Source: Casuarius casuarius
Taxonomy: Eukaryota > Chordata > Aves > Casuariiformes > Casuariidae
Assembly: GCA_003342895.1 (NCBI GenBank)
Contig: PTFA01000159.1
Span: forward strand, 744,001-808,000
Direction: 5' to 3'
Length of the DNA stretch: 64,000 nucleotides
How positions within the stretch are numbered: position 1 is the stretch's first letter; each line of letters opens with the position of its first letter. Below the pieces are notes generated by a model. That model ran no database searches, had not been told where the DNA came from, and saw only the letters and a program-made list of their open reading frames with translations. Positions 38,036 to 48,917 of the stretch are shown in pieces. The translations under genes were made by a program, and so were the position numbers.

Positions 38036-38088
<53 letters not shown>
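38036..38088. repeat. (TG)26 microsatellite
   Basis: An uninterrupted TG/CA dinucleotide tract of about 53 bp, the longest perfect microsatellite in the window. Its length and purity suggest it is polymorphic. The TG/CA reading produces poly-VC and poly-TH artefact frames on the two strands, which should be ignored. Confidence 0.98.
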
Positions 38089-38089
<1 letters not shown>

Positions 38090-38296
38090 AGGTTGCCCTC
38101 TCACCTCTGAACCAGCGCCCTCCTCTGCAGAGTCATCTAGAGTGCTGTATGAGCCTGGGCAGTTCTCATCTTTTTTCTTAGCCTTCTTAAACAAACCTTT
38201 CTCTTCTAACCCAATTAACTCCAGTACTCCAGTTCTAGGGGTGCTGACAAAATAAATATTAAACACACAGTTGTGTGGGTTAAAGTGTGAATTCTC

Positions 38297-38310
38297 CACA
38301 CACACACACA
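38297..38310. repeat. Short (CA)7 tract
   Basis: Seven CA units about 200 bp from the (TG)26 tract, in the opposite dinucleotide orientation. Confidence 0.9.
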
Positions 38311-39914
38311 AGTGCATGTATGTGCTTTTATCAGCGTGAGCTAAATATAGTATGTTAATACAGTCAGAAATACCTAGACATGAAGATGTCACAATGACTT
38401 GCCACCAAAAATTTCTCTAGTGAGGAATGTAAATGTTACCTTTAAAAATACATAATATACATTAATGGAATTCCTTCAGCCATGGACTTCTTGTTGGCCT
38501 TAACTGCTGGAATTTGAATGCTGTGGTATAAAAACTAAATAACCTCTTTGATCTTTGATCACTCTAATAAGGTCACCTAATAAAAGCTGTTCTTCTGAGA
38601 GCTTTTAAAGAAGAATCTCCTTAAAAAAGAGAAGCTTGCATTATCAGAAAAATAGTCTGTCTTTTAGCCAAAAATCGTTAATTTTGTGTGGACAGTGGCT
38701 CTAACTGAGCAGTAAGATTCCAGTGGGTCTGAGATGGTTCTCTGAGTGAAATTTGAACCATATGTTTAATACTGGCCTCATTCTCTGCTCTTTGCTCCTT
38801 TTAAGAGTAGAACTTTTTCTAAAAGAACTTGAATCTTCTGTTTCCTGTTCTCATCTTTCTGCAGCTTTTTCTGCAACTTTCTGCTTCAATGGGTACACAG
38901 ATTCATATATGGAATGGATTCAGGTGCAAATGTTGTGTTCAAATATATAAGACCCAGAAATGCAACACTTCGTGCTAAAGCACTGTACAAACAGTGTACA
39001 TATAGTTCTTAAAAGCAGACATGTAGTAATGTAGGATGGAAAACAAACAAGCAAATAAATAAATATTTCCAACTGTAGCAATCTGTTGCATGTTAATAAG
39101 CAGTCCTTAGTAAATGTGCTGTCCTTAGTAAAAATCCTTTGTTTTTTTGAAGAGACTAGATTTTTAAATTGTTAAATGTATAATCAGCTTATCAAAAAAC
39201 CCTTCTAAAACAAGAGTAGAGAACTATCAGTTCTGACTAAAAGCTCCAAGGTATGTCTTTATACAAGAAAGAAATGTGATGAATCATCACATTTGCACAG
39301 GGCTTTTCTCTAAATATTTTCCATTTCTACAGAGTCCAGATCACTATGTTGCAATGAGAATATATTGTCATTATATGACTTAAAGTATTGTCATATAATA
39401 TGACAGCATCTTTCATTATGGAATCTAATTTCATTCTTTTGAATTTCAATTACTTTTCCTTTCTCATTATATGTCTTTTCTGTAACTTTCATTACAGGCA
39501 TTTTTCTTTTGATAATTCGCAAACATCCATAACTTCTGATAACTTTGTCTCCAAGGACAGAAGATAAATAGGGTATCCTTGCATAGTTTTAATCTTCTTG
39601 ATCTTAAAACTGCAGCTACATATCATGAAGGGTATTTAGCAGCATACAAACAGAAAAACTGATTAATTGCTCTTTAAACAAATGTAGTATTAGAAATGCA
39701 GACAACCTCTAACAGTGAGCTAATGTCTTAAAGTAGCTGTCAAACATGTTTCCAAACAATCTTTAAAACCTGAACTGGGTTTATCATGTCATGATGTAGG
39801 CCTCCATAATTTGAGTGTTATAAAGAAGTTACACAAAACTCCCCTGGTTTTCTCCGAAAAAAGATAAAAATGATAAGAAGGGTAAAAATCAAATGGACTC
39901 AAGATGTGTGAATG
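38311..39914. other. Unique AT-rich DNA with small duplications
   Basis: GTCCTTAGTAAA is repeated at 39103 and 39121 (18-bp period), and TATTGTCATATATGAC-like words recur at about 39361-39403. No exon or transposon recognised. Confidence 0.55.
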
Positions 39915-39967
39915 CTATTTAACATTTTCATTAATGTGGCCAATACTGTTTAACATCTTCATTAATG
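39915..39967 (+). repeat. 31-bp duplication at the CR1 left edge
   Basis: CTATTTAACATTTTCATTAATG (39915-39936) is repeated with two substitutions (A to G, T to C) at 39946-39967. The second copy is part of the CR1 reverse-transcriptase sequence that encodes LFNIFIND. The first lies just outside the recognisable element. It is either a tandem duplication of CR1 sequence or slippage at the insertion edge. Confidence 0.75.
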
Positions 39968-40300
39968 ACCTGGAGGATGGGACAGAGTGTGCCCTCAGCA
40001 AGTTTGCTGATGAAACTAACCTGGGAGGAGTGGCTGGTACACCAGAGGGCTGTGCTGCTGTTCAGAGGGACCTCCATGGGCTGGAGAGATGGGCAGAGAG
40101 GAACCTCATGAAGGTCAACAAAGGCAAGTGCAGAGTCCTGCACCTGGGGAGGAACAACCCCATGCACCAGGACAGGCTGGGGGCTGACCTGCTGGGAAGC
40201 AGCTCTGCAGAGAAGGGCCTGGGGGTCCTGGTGGACAGCAAGCTGACCGTTAGCCAGCAATGTATCCTTGTGGCAATGAAGGCCAATGGTATCCTGGGTT
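39937..40300 (+). mobile_element. CR1 LINE reverse-transcriptase fragment
   Basis: One frame stays open from before 39904 to a stop at 40312-40314. From about 39937 it encodes the CR1 reverse-transcriptase core, including ILFNIFINDL, LSKFAD, LERWAERNLMK, KCRVLHLGRNN and KGLGVLVDSKL. The catalytic motif, normally F-A-D-D, reads F-A-D-E (codons 40003-40014; the second aspartate codon is GAA), so the enzyme would be inactive. Similarity stops at about 40300, after 'ggccaatggtatcctggg', where intact CR1 continues for hundreds of bp to its 3' UTR. A CR1 copy without its 3' end cannot arise by simple 5' truncation, so a later deletion or rearrangement is likely. No RNA or protein product is expected. 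Confidence 0.93.
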
Positions 40301-43300
40301 TATTCAGGTTTTAGCTGGCCTAACAATAGGTTCTTGGCTATGTATAGATGGTGTGTTCCCTTTTTCCCATAGGAATGCTTTGAGTGTAACTCTGCAGCTG
40401 TCAATGTGGAGATATTTTGTATTAAATATGTCTAAAGGGGTGCTTACTCTGCCTGTGCTCTGAGCTGGACAAATATGTGCCAGCTACATTAGACATATAA
40501 TTATTTTGGTGTGGTATTGTGCCTGAGCTGATAATCTCAGCTTTACGGCTGGGTGTATCGGGACAGCCACAGCAACACGATGGTTACACAGCTTCTGTAG
40601 CTGACGCATACCTAGCAGCTAGGCATATAGCAGCTAGCTCCACTCTGCATCCATCTGTGTAGATGTTCCCTTCAAGGCCATTTGCAAAAGTGGCTTAAGC
40701 ACAAGGGCTCAGACTCGTCCCATATAACTGAGCTGATTTAGGTGGGTGTAGAGTCACATCTGAGCGGTTTCTGCTTCTCCTCATTGTGAATGTACAGTGT
40801 GTAGAGCAACCACAGTTTCTAATTTCATTGCCTCAGTTAGGTGCAGGAGGATCAGATCTACCAATGTTCAGTAAAACTCCTAAATGTCTGAGTTGTTCTT
40901 AGAAATGGCATGAAGGATTTTAAGACAGTTAGGTTCTCAGATCACTTGGACAGTTTAAAACTCGACCAAAGAGGTTTGAAAAGAAAGATTATTTTTACAA
41001 AATTGCATAAAATATTTGACACTTCTGAATAAAGAAAGATTTCTCCCTAAGGCATTACCTGTTTGACTAATGTTAATGGATATCTGCTTTTTAAAATGAA
41101 GAATTTTGGGTCCAGGACAATGAAATAGAGGTGCCTCAATTTTATGTAACATTGTTGTAGGAATTAGGGCTCTAACTAAGATTTATAACTGTCTCTGTGT
41201 ATTTGGAGACCAATTCACAGGCTTTTGAGTAGGCTCCTGGAGGTTATAGAGCTTTCAGGATTGGGTCCATCTCTATAATGTTTAGAAATGCAAAAGGCAG
41301 GTTTGGAAATGAAAAATCATAAGTAAATATGACTTCTTCTCAAATAATAATGTCAATTTCTTTTTATGGGCTGTTAGATTTTTCTTTGGATTCAACATAT
41401 TTTATTGCTGCTGCTGTTAGTGCTGAAAAATGAGATACAGAAGTAATCCTAAAACATTGGAATTTGGGAGAATAGCCACATTGGTAATTACCCATAAGCC
41501 TTCACAACATTGCAAGGAATGTTTCTATGATTTATTTCTATTGCTTAGAAAAATCTAGAAAGCCTGTACAATGTGCCATGCCTTGATATTAGCTTTACCT
41601 CAGCAGCCTTACTGAAGCTTAACTTAATGAAGTAATAAATTCAGAAATGTGTTTCTGCATGCATTTGTTTCATGGATTTATTATAGATAAATCCACTTAT
41701 AAAATGCATTGGGATGAAAAGTCGACACTGCAGAAACTTCCTAAATACTGATGCATGTATTACAGTCTCCATTACCAATGATATATAGAAGGTAGAACAT
41801 TCACTTTAATGATGATGAACACAGGCTAGACACAGACTGACGGCTGTACAATGCGTCAGTATGGTTAAGTATGGTTCTCAATACCTGTTCAAAGGAAAAG
41901 GCTATTTCCTCTATATAAAAGATGATAAATAATTTCACATTTGTGCAATATATTGACTTTTTCCTGTTTAACATATGTGGAGACTATAGACTTAGAAACA
42001 GTTAGGCAAACCTACTTTTACAAATACGACTAGTCTAATTCCTTATGAGTCTGTTCCAGTCCTCACCAAATCTAGTAGAAATATTTTCATTTACTTCTTC
42101 GGAAGTTGCATCAGCCCCTTTTGGGTGAAGAGTTCATGATAAAATTGTGGCTTGTTTAAAAAGAACAACAGCTCTCCACTAACTTTTCTGCAACTCCATA
42201 TTGGCGAAAGTTTTGGCAGACTGGGTACACAATATATAACAACATATTTCACTTTATAAAGCACAGGTGTACTTATAAAAACTAAAACTCTGAGACGTTC
42301 TAATTTACAGCTTCAAGATACTCTGTGTTTTCAGCCTTAAAGTTAACAACACTAGTAACATTTAACAATGATCATAACTGTGAGAAAGCATGCAAGTGAA
42401 ATCAACACACTACCTAGAAAAATTTTGCTCGTCACCCTAAGGAGCTCCTCACCATAAGAGAATGAGGTCTGGTGAACCAATTTTAAACCAGTATTATTTG
42501 GACTTACCTGAAAGGATTAGAGGTAATACAGAAATAGCTTTTACTATTCCATTTGGAAACCTCCCCACCCATCCCAAGTTTTTTTTTTTTTAAGAAGCTG
42601 TTTCAGAGGTGCCGAAATGCGCCCCTTCCCTACCCTCCAGCATCAGCATGTGCTGCTTCAGTACTTGTAATCTGAAAGACTTTACTAATGGATGACAATG
42701 AGAAATAAAATATTTAATATTGATTCAGGTAATTCTTAATATTTAGCAACCTGACCCACTGAGATACCTCTTAGAACTTTATTCATAAAGTCCCTACAGT
42801 TTTCCTTCTGCAGTATCTCAGTAAAAGGAGTTCAGTGACTGTTGTGCAGTCTGCCTCTCACATAAAGGGAGCCTGGCCTGAATGGAGACCCAAGGGGTAA
42901 GAAGATTATCTTCTTTTGAGACATTAGGATTGCACAGGTGAACATGGAAATCCATGTTAACTCACTTGAAAAGTTTCATATCTATCTGAGGTAAAAATGA
43001 AATGAAGTTTTGACAATTTTATTGAATTGTGCTGAAAGCAATATGTCTCTGCAAAACACAATTTAGTCAAATGCGTATTTTCAGAAGAAAAGTGTTTTAT
43101 CAAGAAAACTTTCCNCTAGTTCTCTCCTTTATAACTATACTGCGTACTTTTCATGGCTGTCCGTTTTTTATGATGCTAAGCACCTAAAGAAATTATAGGC
43201 AGCTTCTACTGAATTCCTTCAGCAGCCCAGTGGATATCATTTCTGATTTTCTTTCTAAGTACCACTGAAACCAATGATCAGATATTGACTTTTGGATTCG

Positions 43301-43955
43301 TACAAGTCGAGGAAGCTCATAGCTATCTACTTGTCTTATATATGCATTCTTTTTGAAATCTCATATAAGCGCATGTATTTGTGTGCATATGTGTGAGCAT
43401 GTACAGACTTCTGACTTCAACATGTCTGTGGTCCCTTGAGCTACACTTTCAACAAGCCTGCACAGGTATGTACATCTTTAAAAGTATAACTGAACATAAC
43501 TGTTAACTTCTATCAAGGCCTATCATGGAGATACACAAGGTACCTTGACAATATGACTGCAAATCACAGCCTCAAAATAGAACATGGATTGCCTGTATCA
43601 GCCCATTTCTTCTTCCTGTCTCCATGTAAGGAAGAGGCTATGCATGGCCTCCGATATGCTAAATGTGGAATTATACACACATTCACACTGAAGAAGAACA
43701 GCTGATTTAAACAAAAAGGCAGCATTCACTGACACACACTACAAAATTTGACAACAGCTTCATTTTCATCAAAGTGTTGGAGCTCTCAGTGCATTTGCAT
43801 TGAATTTGGCATAGAAGTCTGCTAGGCTATTATCATTGCACTATAGAGTTTAAACAGACTAGCAGAATTAAGAGGAAGCTACAGTTATGCTACTGGAATT
43901 ATTCATAAATAGTACCTACCATAATGCTGTGATTGCATCCTGGAATAGCTTAGTA
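40301..43955. other. Unique DNA, no gene recognised
   Basis: A somewhat GC-richer patch lies at about 40440-40760 and contains two copies of TAGCAGCTAG (40613-40622 and 40628-40637). It may belong to an unrecognised element that replaced the missing CR1 3' end. The rest is AT-rich with no exon or repeat recognised. A single N is at 43115. Confidence 0.5.
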
Positions 43956-43992
43956 AATAAACTCTAGCATGCGTATTAAAAAAAAAAAAAAA
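43956..43992 (+). other. Retrocopy-like poly(A) signal and A-tail
   Basis: AATAAA (43956-43961) is followed after 16 nt by an uninterrupted run of 15 A (43978-43992). This spacing is what a processed mRNA copy leaves on the plus strand. The ~240 bp upstream are non-coding and could be a 3' UTR, but I see no coding body, 5' limit or target-site duplication, so coincidence in AT-rich DNA is a serious alternative. Confidence 0.3.
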
Positions 43993-46900
43993 TGGCAATG
44001 TGGTTCCATAGGGTGAGTTCTGCCTTCAGGTCACAGGCAATACACAACCTTCAAAGAAACTGCTGAGCATTTTATGTATTTGAAAACAATGTGATGTATA
44101 AATTCCCTTGTGAAAATACTGGCCTGTTCTTTCTTGCAAGTGCACGTGTGCATGTAAATGACAATGCACATTAGATATAGTCCATACCATTACCCGGAGT
44201 TTTCTAAGGACTTCTGCAGCATAGCCTGAGACTTTCCTGCTACTGAAAACAAACTCTATGCTTTTGGGAACTGAATACAGTAATTCAAAGCCTCTTCAGT
44301 ACAGAGAACAAATGCATATTGTTTAGTCTGTGAGACTTCATTAAATGATAAAACTCAAAGGATTTTTCAGGGTTTGACTAAGGGAAGCAGCTTGTACTAC
44401 AGCCAGTCCCAAGGAGCCAGCTATATAGTTAAACAGTTAGCATATGGATATTTATACAACTGTATCTAAGTGCTAATGATATGTTTGAATGACATTTAAT
44501 GGCTAGTGGATTAAGTTCCCTTCATGTACACATCCTTATAAAGCATATATGAGGATAGTAATAATCTAAGAAAAAGGAGGCCACCTTTTTTTAATGTATG
44601 TGTATTATGCACAGATCACATTATGCATCCATATACATGTTCACAACAAATATAGCACACTTAAATGCCCTCAGAATATGTGATCTAATTTCATCTTCTA
44701 TCTAGCTTATATTATTCAAATAATTTAGATTGAAATATGCAAATATTTATGCTGTCTGGTGTGGCACATTTTGGTGAAATTTGATTTATGTACAGACCAA
44801 ATTAAAAAAAAAAGCAGCCCTTTTTGCACCACTTTGATACTCTGAGCTTGGGATTTCATCTTTCTGCAGATGAATTCCTGCTCACTGCAGTAGCCTGCCA
44901 CTACCATTTGCATTGTTTTGGTCTTACTCTTTTTTAAGGTCCCATTGCAGATTGGTTCCCCTTTGTGTTTGTCATTAGTTCCATCTTGGAGTTGTCCTGT
45001 AAATATTAGCACAGCAGAACACACCAGAAAGACTCTCCACAAACCCAAACATTTAGTGCTTGTACTAGGTAAAGAAATGGGCTGGCTATTTGTGGTTTAA
45101 TTGCTCAAAAATTCCCATGAATAACAAGAAGCTCTACTACTCAAAGCCTGAAGGATGCTTCATCGATGTACCAGAATAGCTGCCTGGACCATCATGGGAG
45201 AACTACTAAATTTTTGATAATTTCAGTAATTGCTACTAATAAATGAGACACAATATAGTACATTGAGCATTGCATAGGGAAAATGCTTTTGTATCATCAT
45301 CAGATGATTATTGGTGCTTGACAAAGACCAAGAGTCATTTTCTGCTAGCTATTCAATATAATGAGCATTGCCCTGTAGTCCAGGGTACCACCTTGTAACG
45401 TGAGTCAGCCTCAAGCTCTGCTCCTTTGTCCTCCTGCTTCTCTCAGTCAGCTGGCACAGAGCAGTGCCTGCGGAGCCTGTTCAGAGCCCTCCCCACACAG
45501 CTCCTGACACTGATGGCTCAGGAGGGTTTTTTTTTCTCTGTTTTACTTTCCTTTCCTTGTCTGAATTAAGGTTGTGATGGAAAACTACACACCCACACAG
45601 GTGCACAGTAGCAATACCGTTGCTTAACATTCCTAACAATATATTATCCTTTTCTAATATAATCCCTGTTCCAAGTCATGTGTTTCCACTCAGATATCCC
45701 TATTCTCAAATCAGTAAATGGAATAGCTAATCTTAAATATTTTCTTCAGAATTGGAGAGTGATCCTTTAGTTTTTCAATGTTATGTGAACCAGTATCATG
45801 ACTGACATGACAGGCCAGCGTATTTTTATTGGCTTAAATGTTATACATGACAGTATAGTAACTGGTTAAGACACAGAAAGTAAAGAAGGTGCTAAATACT
45901 GTACTCTCTGGTTAAGCCTATATGAGTGTTTTAAATTTACTCAGGACCGTTGTTTGTCACCAGCTCCCAACATCATGGAATAGCCTGAGTCTACTCTATG
46001 AAACATGTAGCCTCTAGAGCAGAATGGCTACCTCAGATTGCTGGTTTGTAATCATCCTAGGCCTGGACTAATCTTGAACCATGCCTGGCCTGTGAATTGT
46101 CTAGAAGAATGAATGTGAGCTGCCCCGGGTGAGATTGTGGCAGTGGCCATTGTCACAGTATGAGAGTAGAGACAGTCGTGGTCCATTGCCCAAGCACACA
46201 CCTCAGCAGTGGTTATTTTTACCAGAGTAGAAGTACTGCCCTGCACACCAAATTCCTGTACCCCCCAAATTCCCATTCCTTTAGAAAAATATAAAACCCC
46301 ATATAAAATTCTCTGGAAGAGAAAGGGTTGAAATTAGCATGCATCTGTTAATTCTGAAATACATGATTATAGCTTTAAAATGTGAAGCAAGGCATATTAG
46401 CTCTATATACAACAAAGCATCTAATTTTAATAAGTAGTAACAAAATTTCATTAACTTAAGCCATTCTTGCTCAATTTTTTTTTTGCCTCCTCACTCCCTT
46501 AAGTTTGAACTGTATTTTGGGGGGAAAATACAGTATTTGCCACAGAGAATATATAATTCAGTCTTATGGAGTTAATGTCTGTATATCAGTCTTGTTCTCA
46601 AGATCATATATCTTTACAATGAAGATGTCGGTAGACTGTTTTCTTTCCTTAAGCCTCCATATATAATTTTATATGACAACTTATAGTACACATTTACTAT
46701 AATAACAATGACGTACAAGGTGAGACAATAACTCATTTAAAGGCATGAAATACTTGCAGGAAGACTTGAGATCCTGTATTTAACACTGTTCTTGTCATAA
46801 GCTACAGAATCGATTTTGAATCAAATATGCAATGTAACTGGTATATACAACTGCTGAAGTGATCTTATCACTAAAAAAGTATTATAATATGGAAACACAG

Positions 46901-47017
46901 CTAGCTGTAGAATACAGGGAATGTAACTTAACTTTGATATTTCTTGGAATTTTGGACATTTCATAGTGAAATATTATTAAGATCCTTTCACAGTTTTTCT
47001 AAGGCTAAATCATCATT

Positions 47018-47020
<3 letters not shown>
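43993..47020. other. Unique DNA, no gene recognised
   Basis: AT-rich. A modestly GC-richer patch at about 45400-45530 and another at about 46040-46260 hold no recognisable repeat or exon. A 107-codon minus frame (44725-45048) begins with a hydrophobic stretch but has no known domain and overlaps a plus frame. Confidence 0.5.

Positions 47021-47052
<32 letters not shown>
47021..47052. repeat. (CA)16 microsatellite
   Basis: Uninterrupted CA repeat of 32 bp. Confidence 0.97.
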
Positions 47053-47053
<1 letters not shown>

Positions 47054-48868
47054 TCAGTTTCAGTATTTCATTGTCATATTATGGGTGCAGGATATGAAGA
47101 GGACATTTCCATCAGTATAACTGCTTTTTCTGACATGGCTGCAGAGAGTACCTTGAGAATGCTTTGTACAGCAAATACATCAAATATTTCTTTTTATTAT
47201 GCTAAATTGTCTGTGATCGTTCACCTTCTCTACATGCTAGATATGCAGCTGCTGTCAAAGCTTGAAGAATCTGAAGTACGATGGGGAAAACAAACGATTG
47301 GCATTTACAGGAGAAGCTGGTTTGTAGGAGCAGTTACACGAGCACTGCTTTGTCCAGAAACACACTAACGATTGCTGTTGCACTGCCTTTCCCAGGCCAT
47401 TAGAAACCTGTTGTAGTATGAAAGTGACACATTAATTGTGTTTTTGGATGAAAAGAAAATAGAAGGTCTTGTAACAACCCTTCTTTTCTATTACAGCAAG
47501 ATTGCTAATCCCAGCACTGACAGCCACCTCAGCAAATGAGGTGCTCTGAGGTGCGCTGTGTTAGAAATAAGAAATCACAACATGACCGGAAGTCTGCTGA
47601 AGAGCTAGAAGTGAAAAGAAAAATGGGAGCAGCTGCCATTCCGAAATCAGCATTTACTGACTGTAATTGCATGATGAGATATAGGAAATCGAATGTTATA
47701 TATGGGGCCAAGCAAACCTTCCACAGGCTTTGACTGTATTCTAGTTGGGTTAAAAGATGGCCTTTTAGTCCTGTTCAGTATCACAGATGATTTCACCCCA
47801 CATGCCGTGTCCAGCAACGATTGCCAATGTTTATCTCTGTCAAAGTTTATGCAGAAATATATTGAAAGAAAAGGCAGATGTGCCAATCAAAAGGAACAAG
47901 CGTCATTGCTGGGCCTAAAGCATAGCATGAAAAGCTCTGACACCAACATAAGGAGCTATGCAGGAAGGTCTCCAGCGTCAGAAGAATGCCGGAACTGGGC
48001 AGATCCATCTCCATGGCCAGTGCCCGACAGACCGGGAGGATGACCCGGAGAAAAGGAGAGGCCAAAATAGCTGGATACCTCAGCAGTTTGGTGCCTTGGC
48101 TATCTCCAAGCACCAGAACTGTGGCCTGTGATCAGTCTGGGTCAATGATAAACTGGAGGACATCGACTTGAAGTTGTGGCAGTTCAGGGAGACACAAAAT
48201 AGTACCTAGCTGCTTGCAATAGTGGGTAGCTTTAATAACAGCATGTGATTTCTACCTTGAACAAAGCTCTGATGGGGAAATATAAAAGGAGAGCAGGGTC
48301 AGAAAGGGCAATATAGCAGAGGGCAGAGTGATGGGGAGCAGGAAACCAGGTTTTGTGACCATCAAGCTGCTGACTGTAAACAAGTAGCACAGTTTGCAGA
48401 GGATGGCTCGGACAGCTGGAGGGTGAAGCAGGCTGCATGTCTCAAACCACTCGGGCAGTCTCTGGCAAGCTTCACAAAAGCTTTTAAATCTGTTTCACTG
48501 CTGCTATTAGCAATGAAATGGACAAACGCTCCATGTCACCAACGAAAAGAAAGGGTCATTTACAGGGGAGCTTGGAGAAAAATAAGTTTCCTATGAACTG
48601 GAAATCCTGCTGTTTAACCAGCTGTAATGGTAAGCGTAGTGCTGTATCAATTGCTTTCAACTCGGCAACTGTCACTTCTTTTGGAAATTTGCATCTTTTA
48701 AATGCATATTTTCAATCAACACTTCAAACTTCAGAGCTGTCACTACCTTCACATGCCACTGCCATTGCTACTATCACAAGTCATTGCTTATCAGACTGAT
48801 TGCCAGCAGTGCACTTCTGCCAAAACTGTCAACTCAGGCAGTTATAAGCTTAAATAAAATACTCTAAA
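47053..48868. other. GC-richer segment, open in several frames
   Basis: From about 47080 to 48800, frames of 60-116 codons overlap on both strands (for example plus 47081-47368 and plus 47693-48043; minus 47847-48113). GC and CpG content are somewhat higher than around it. An acceptor-like TTTTCTATTACAG ends at about 47498. No frame resembles a known protein, and mutual overlap argues against them. It could be a decayed element, a conserved regulatory block or a noncoding RNA exon. Confidence 0.4.
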
Positions 48869-48917
48869 GTGTGTGTATATGTGCGTGTGTGTGTGTGACA
48901 GGGGGAGAGAGAGAGAG
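48869..48917. repeat. Compound (GT)n-(GA)n tract
   Basis: An imperfect GT tract (48869-48897) is followed by a G-run and a GA tract (48905-48917). The second part is purine-rich. Confidence 0.9.

Noticed and set aside
38012..38392. 126-codon minus frame and its plus-strand counterpart
   Set aside because: Both are artefacts of the (TG)26 microsatellite, which reads as Thr-His or Val-Cys repeats.
39931..40286. Minus-strand frames of 109 and 74 codons
   Set aside because: They are antisense shadows of the CR1 reverse-transcriptase frame.
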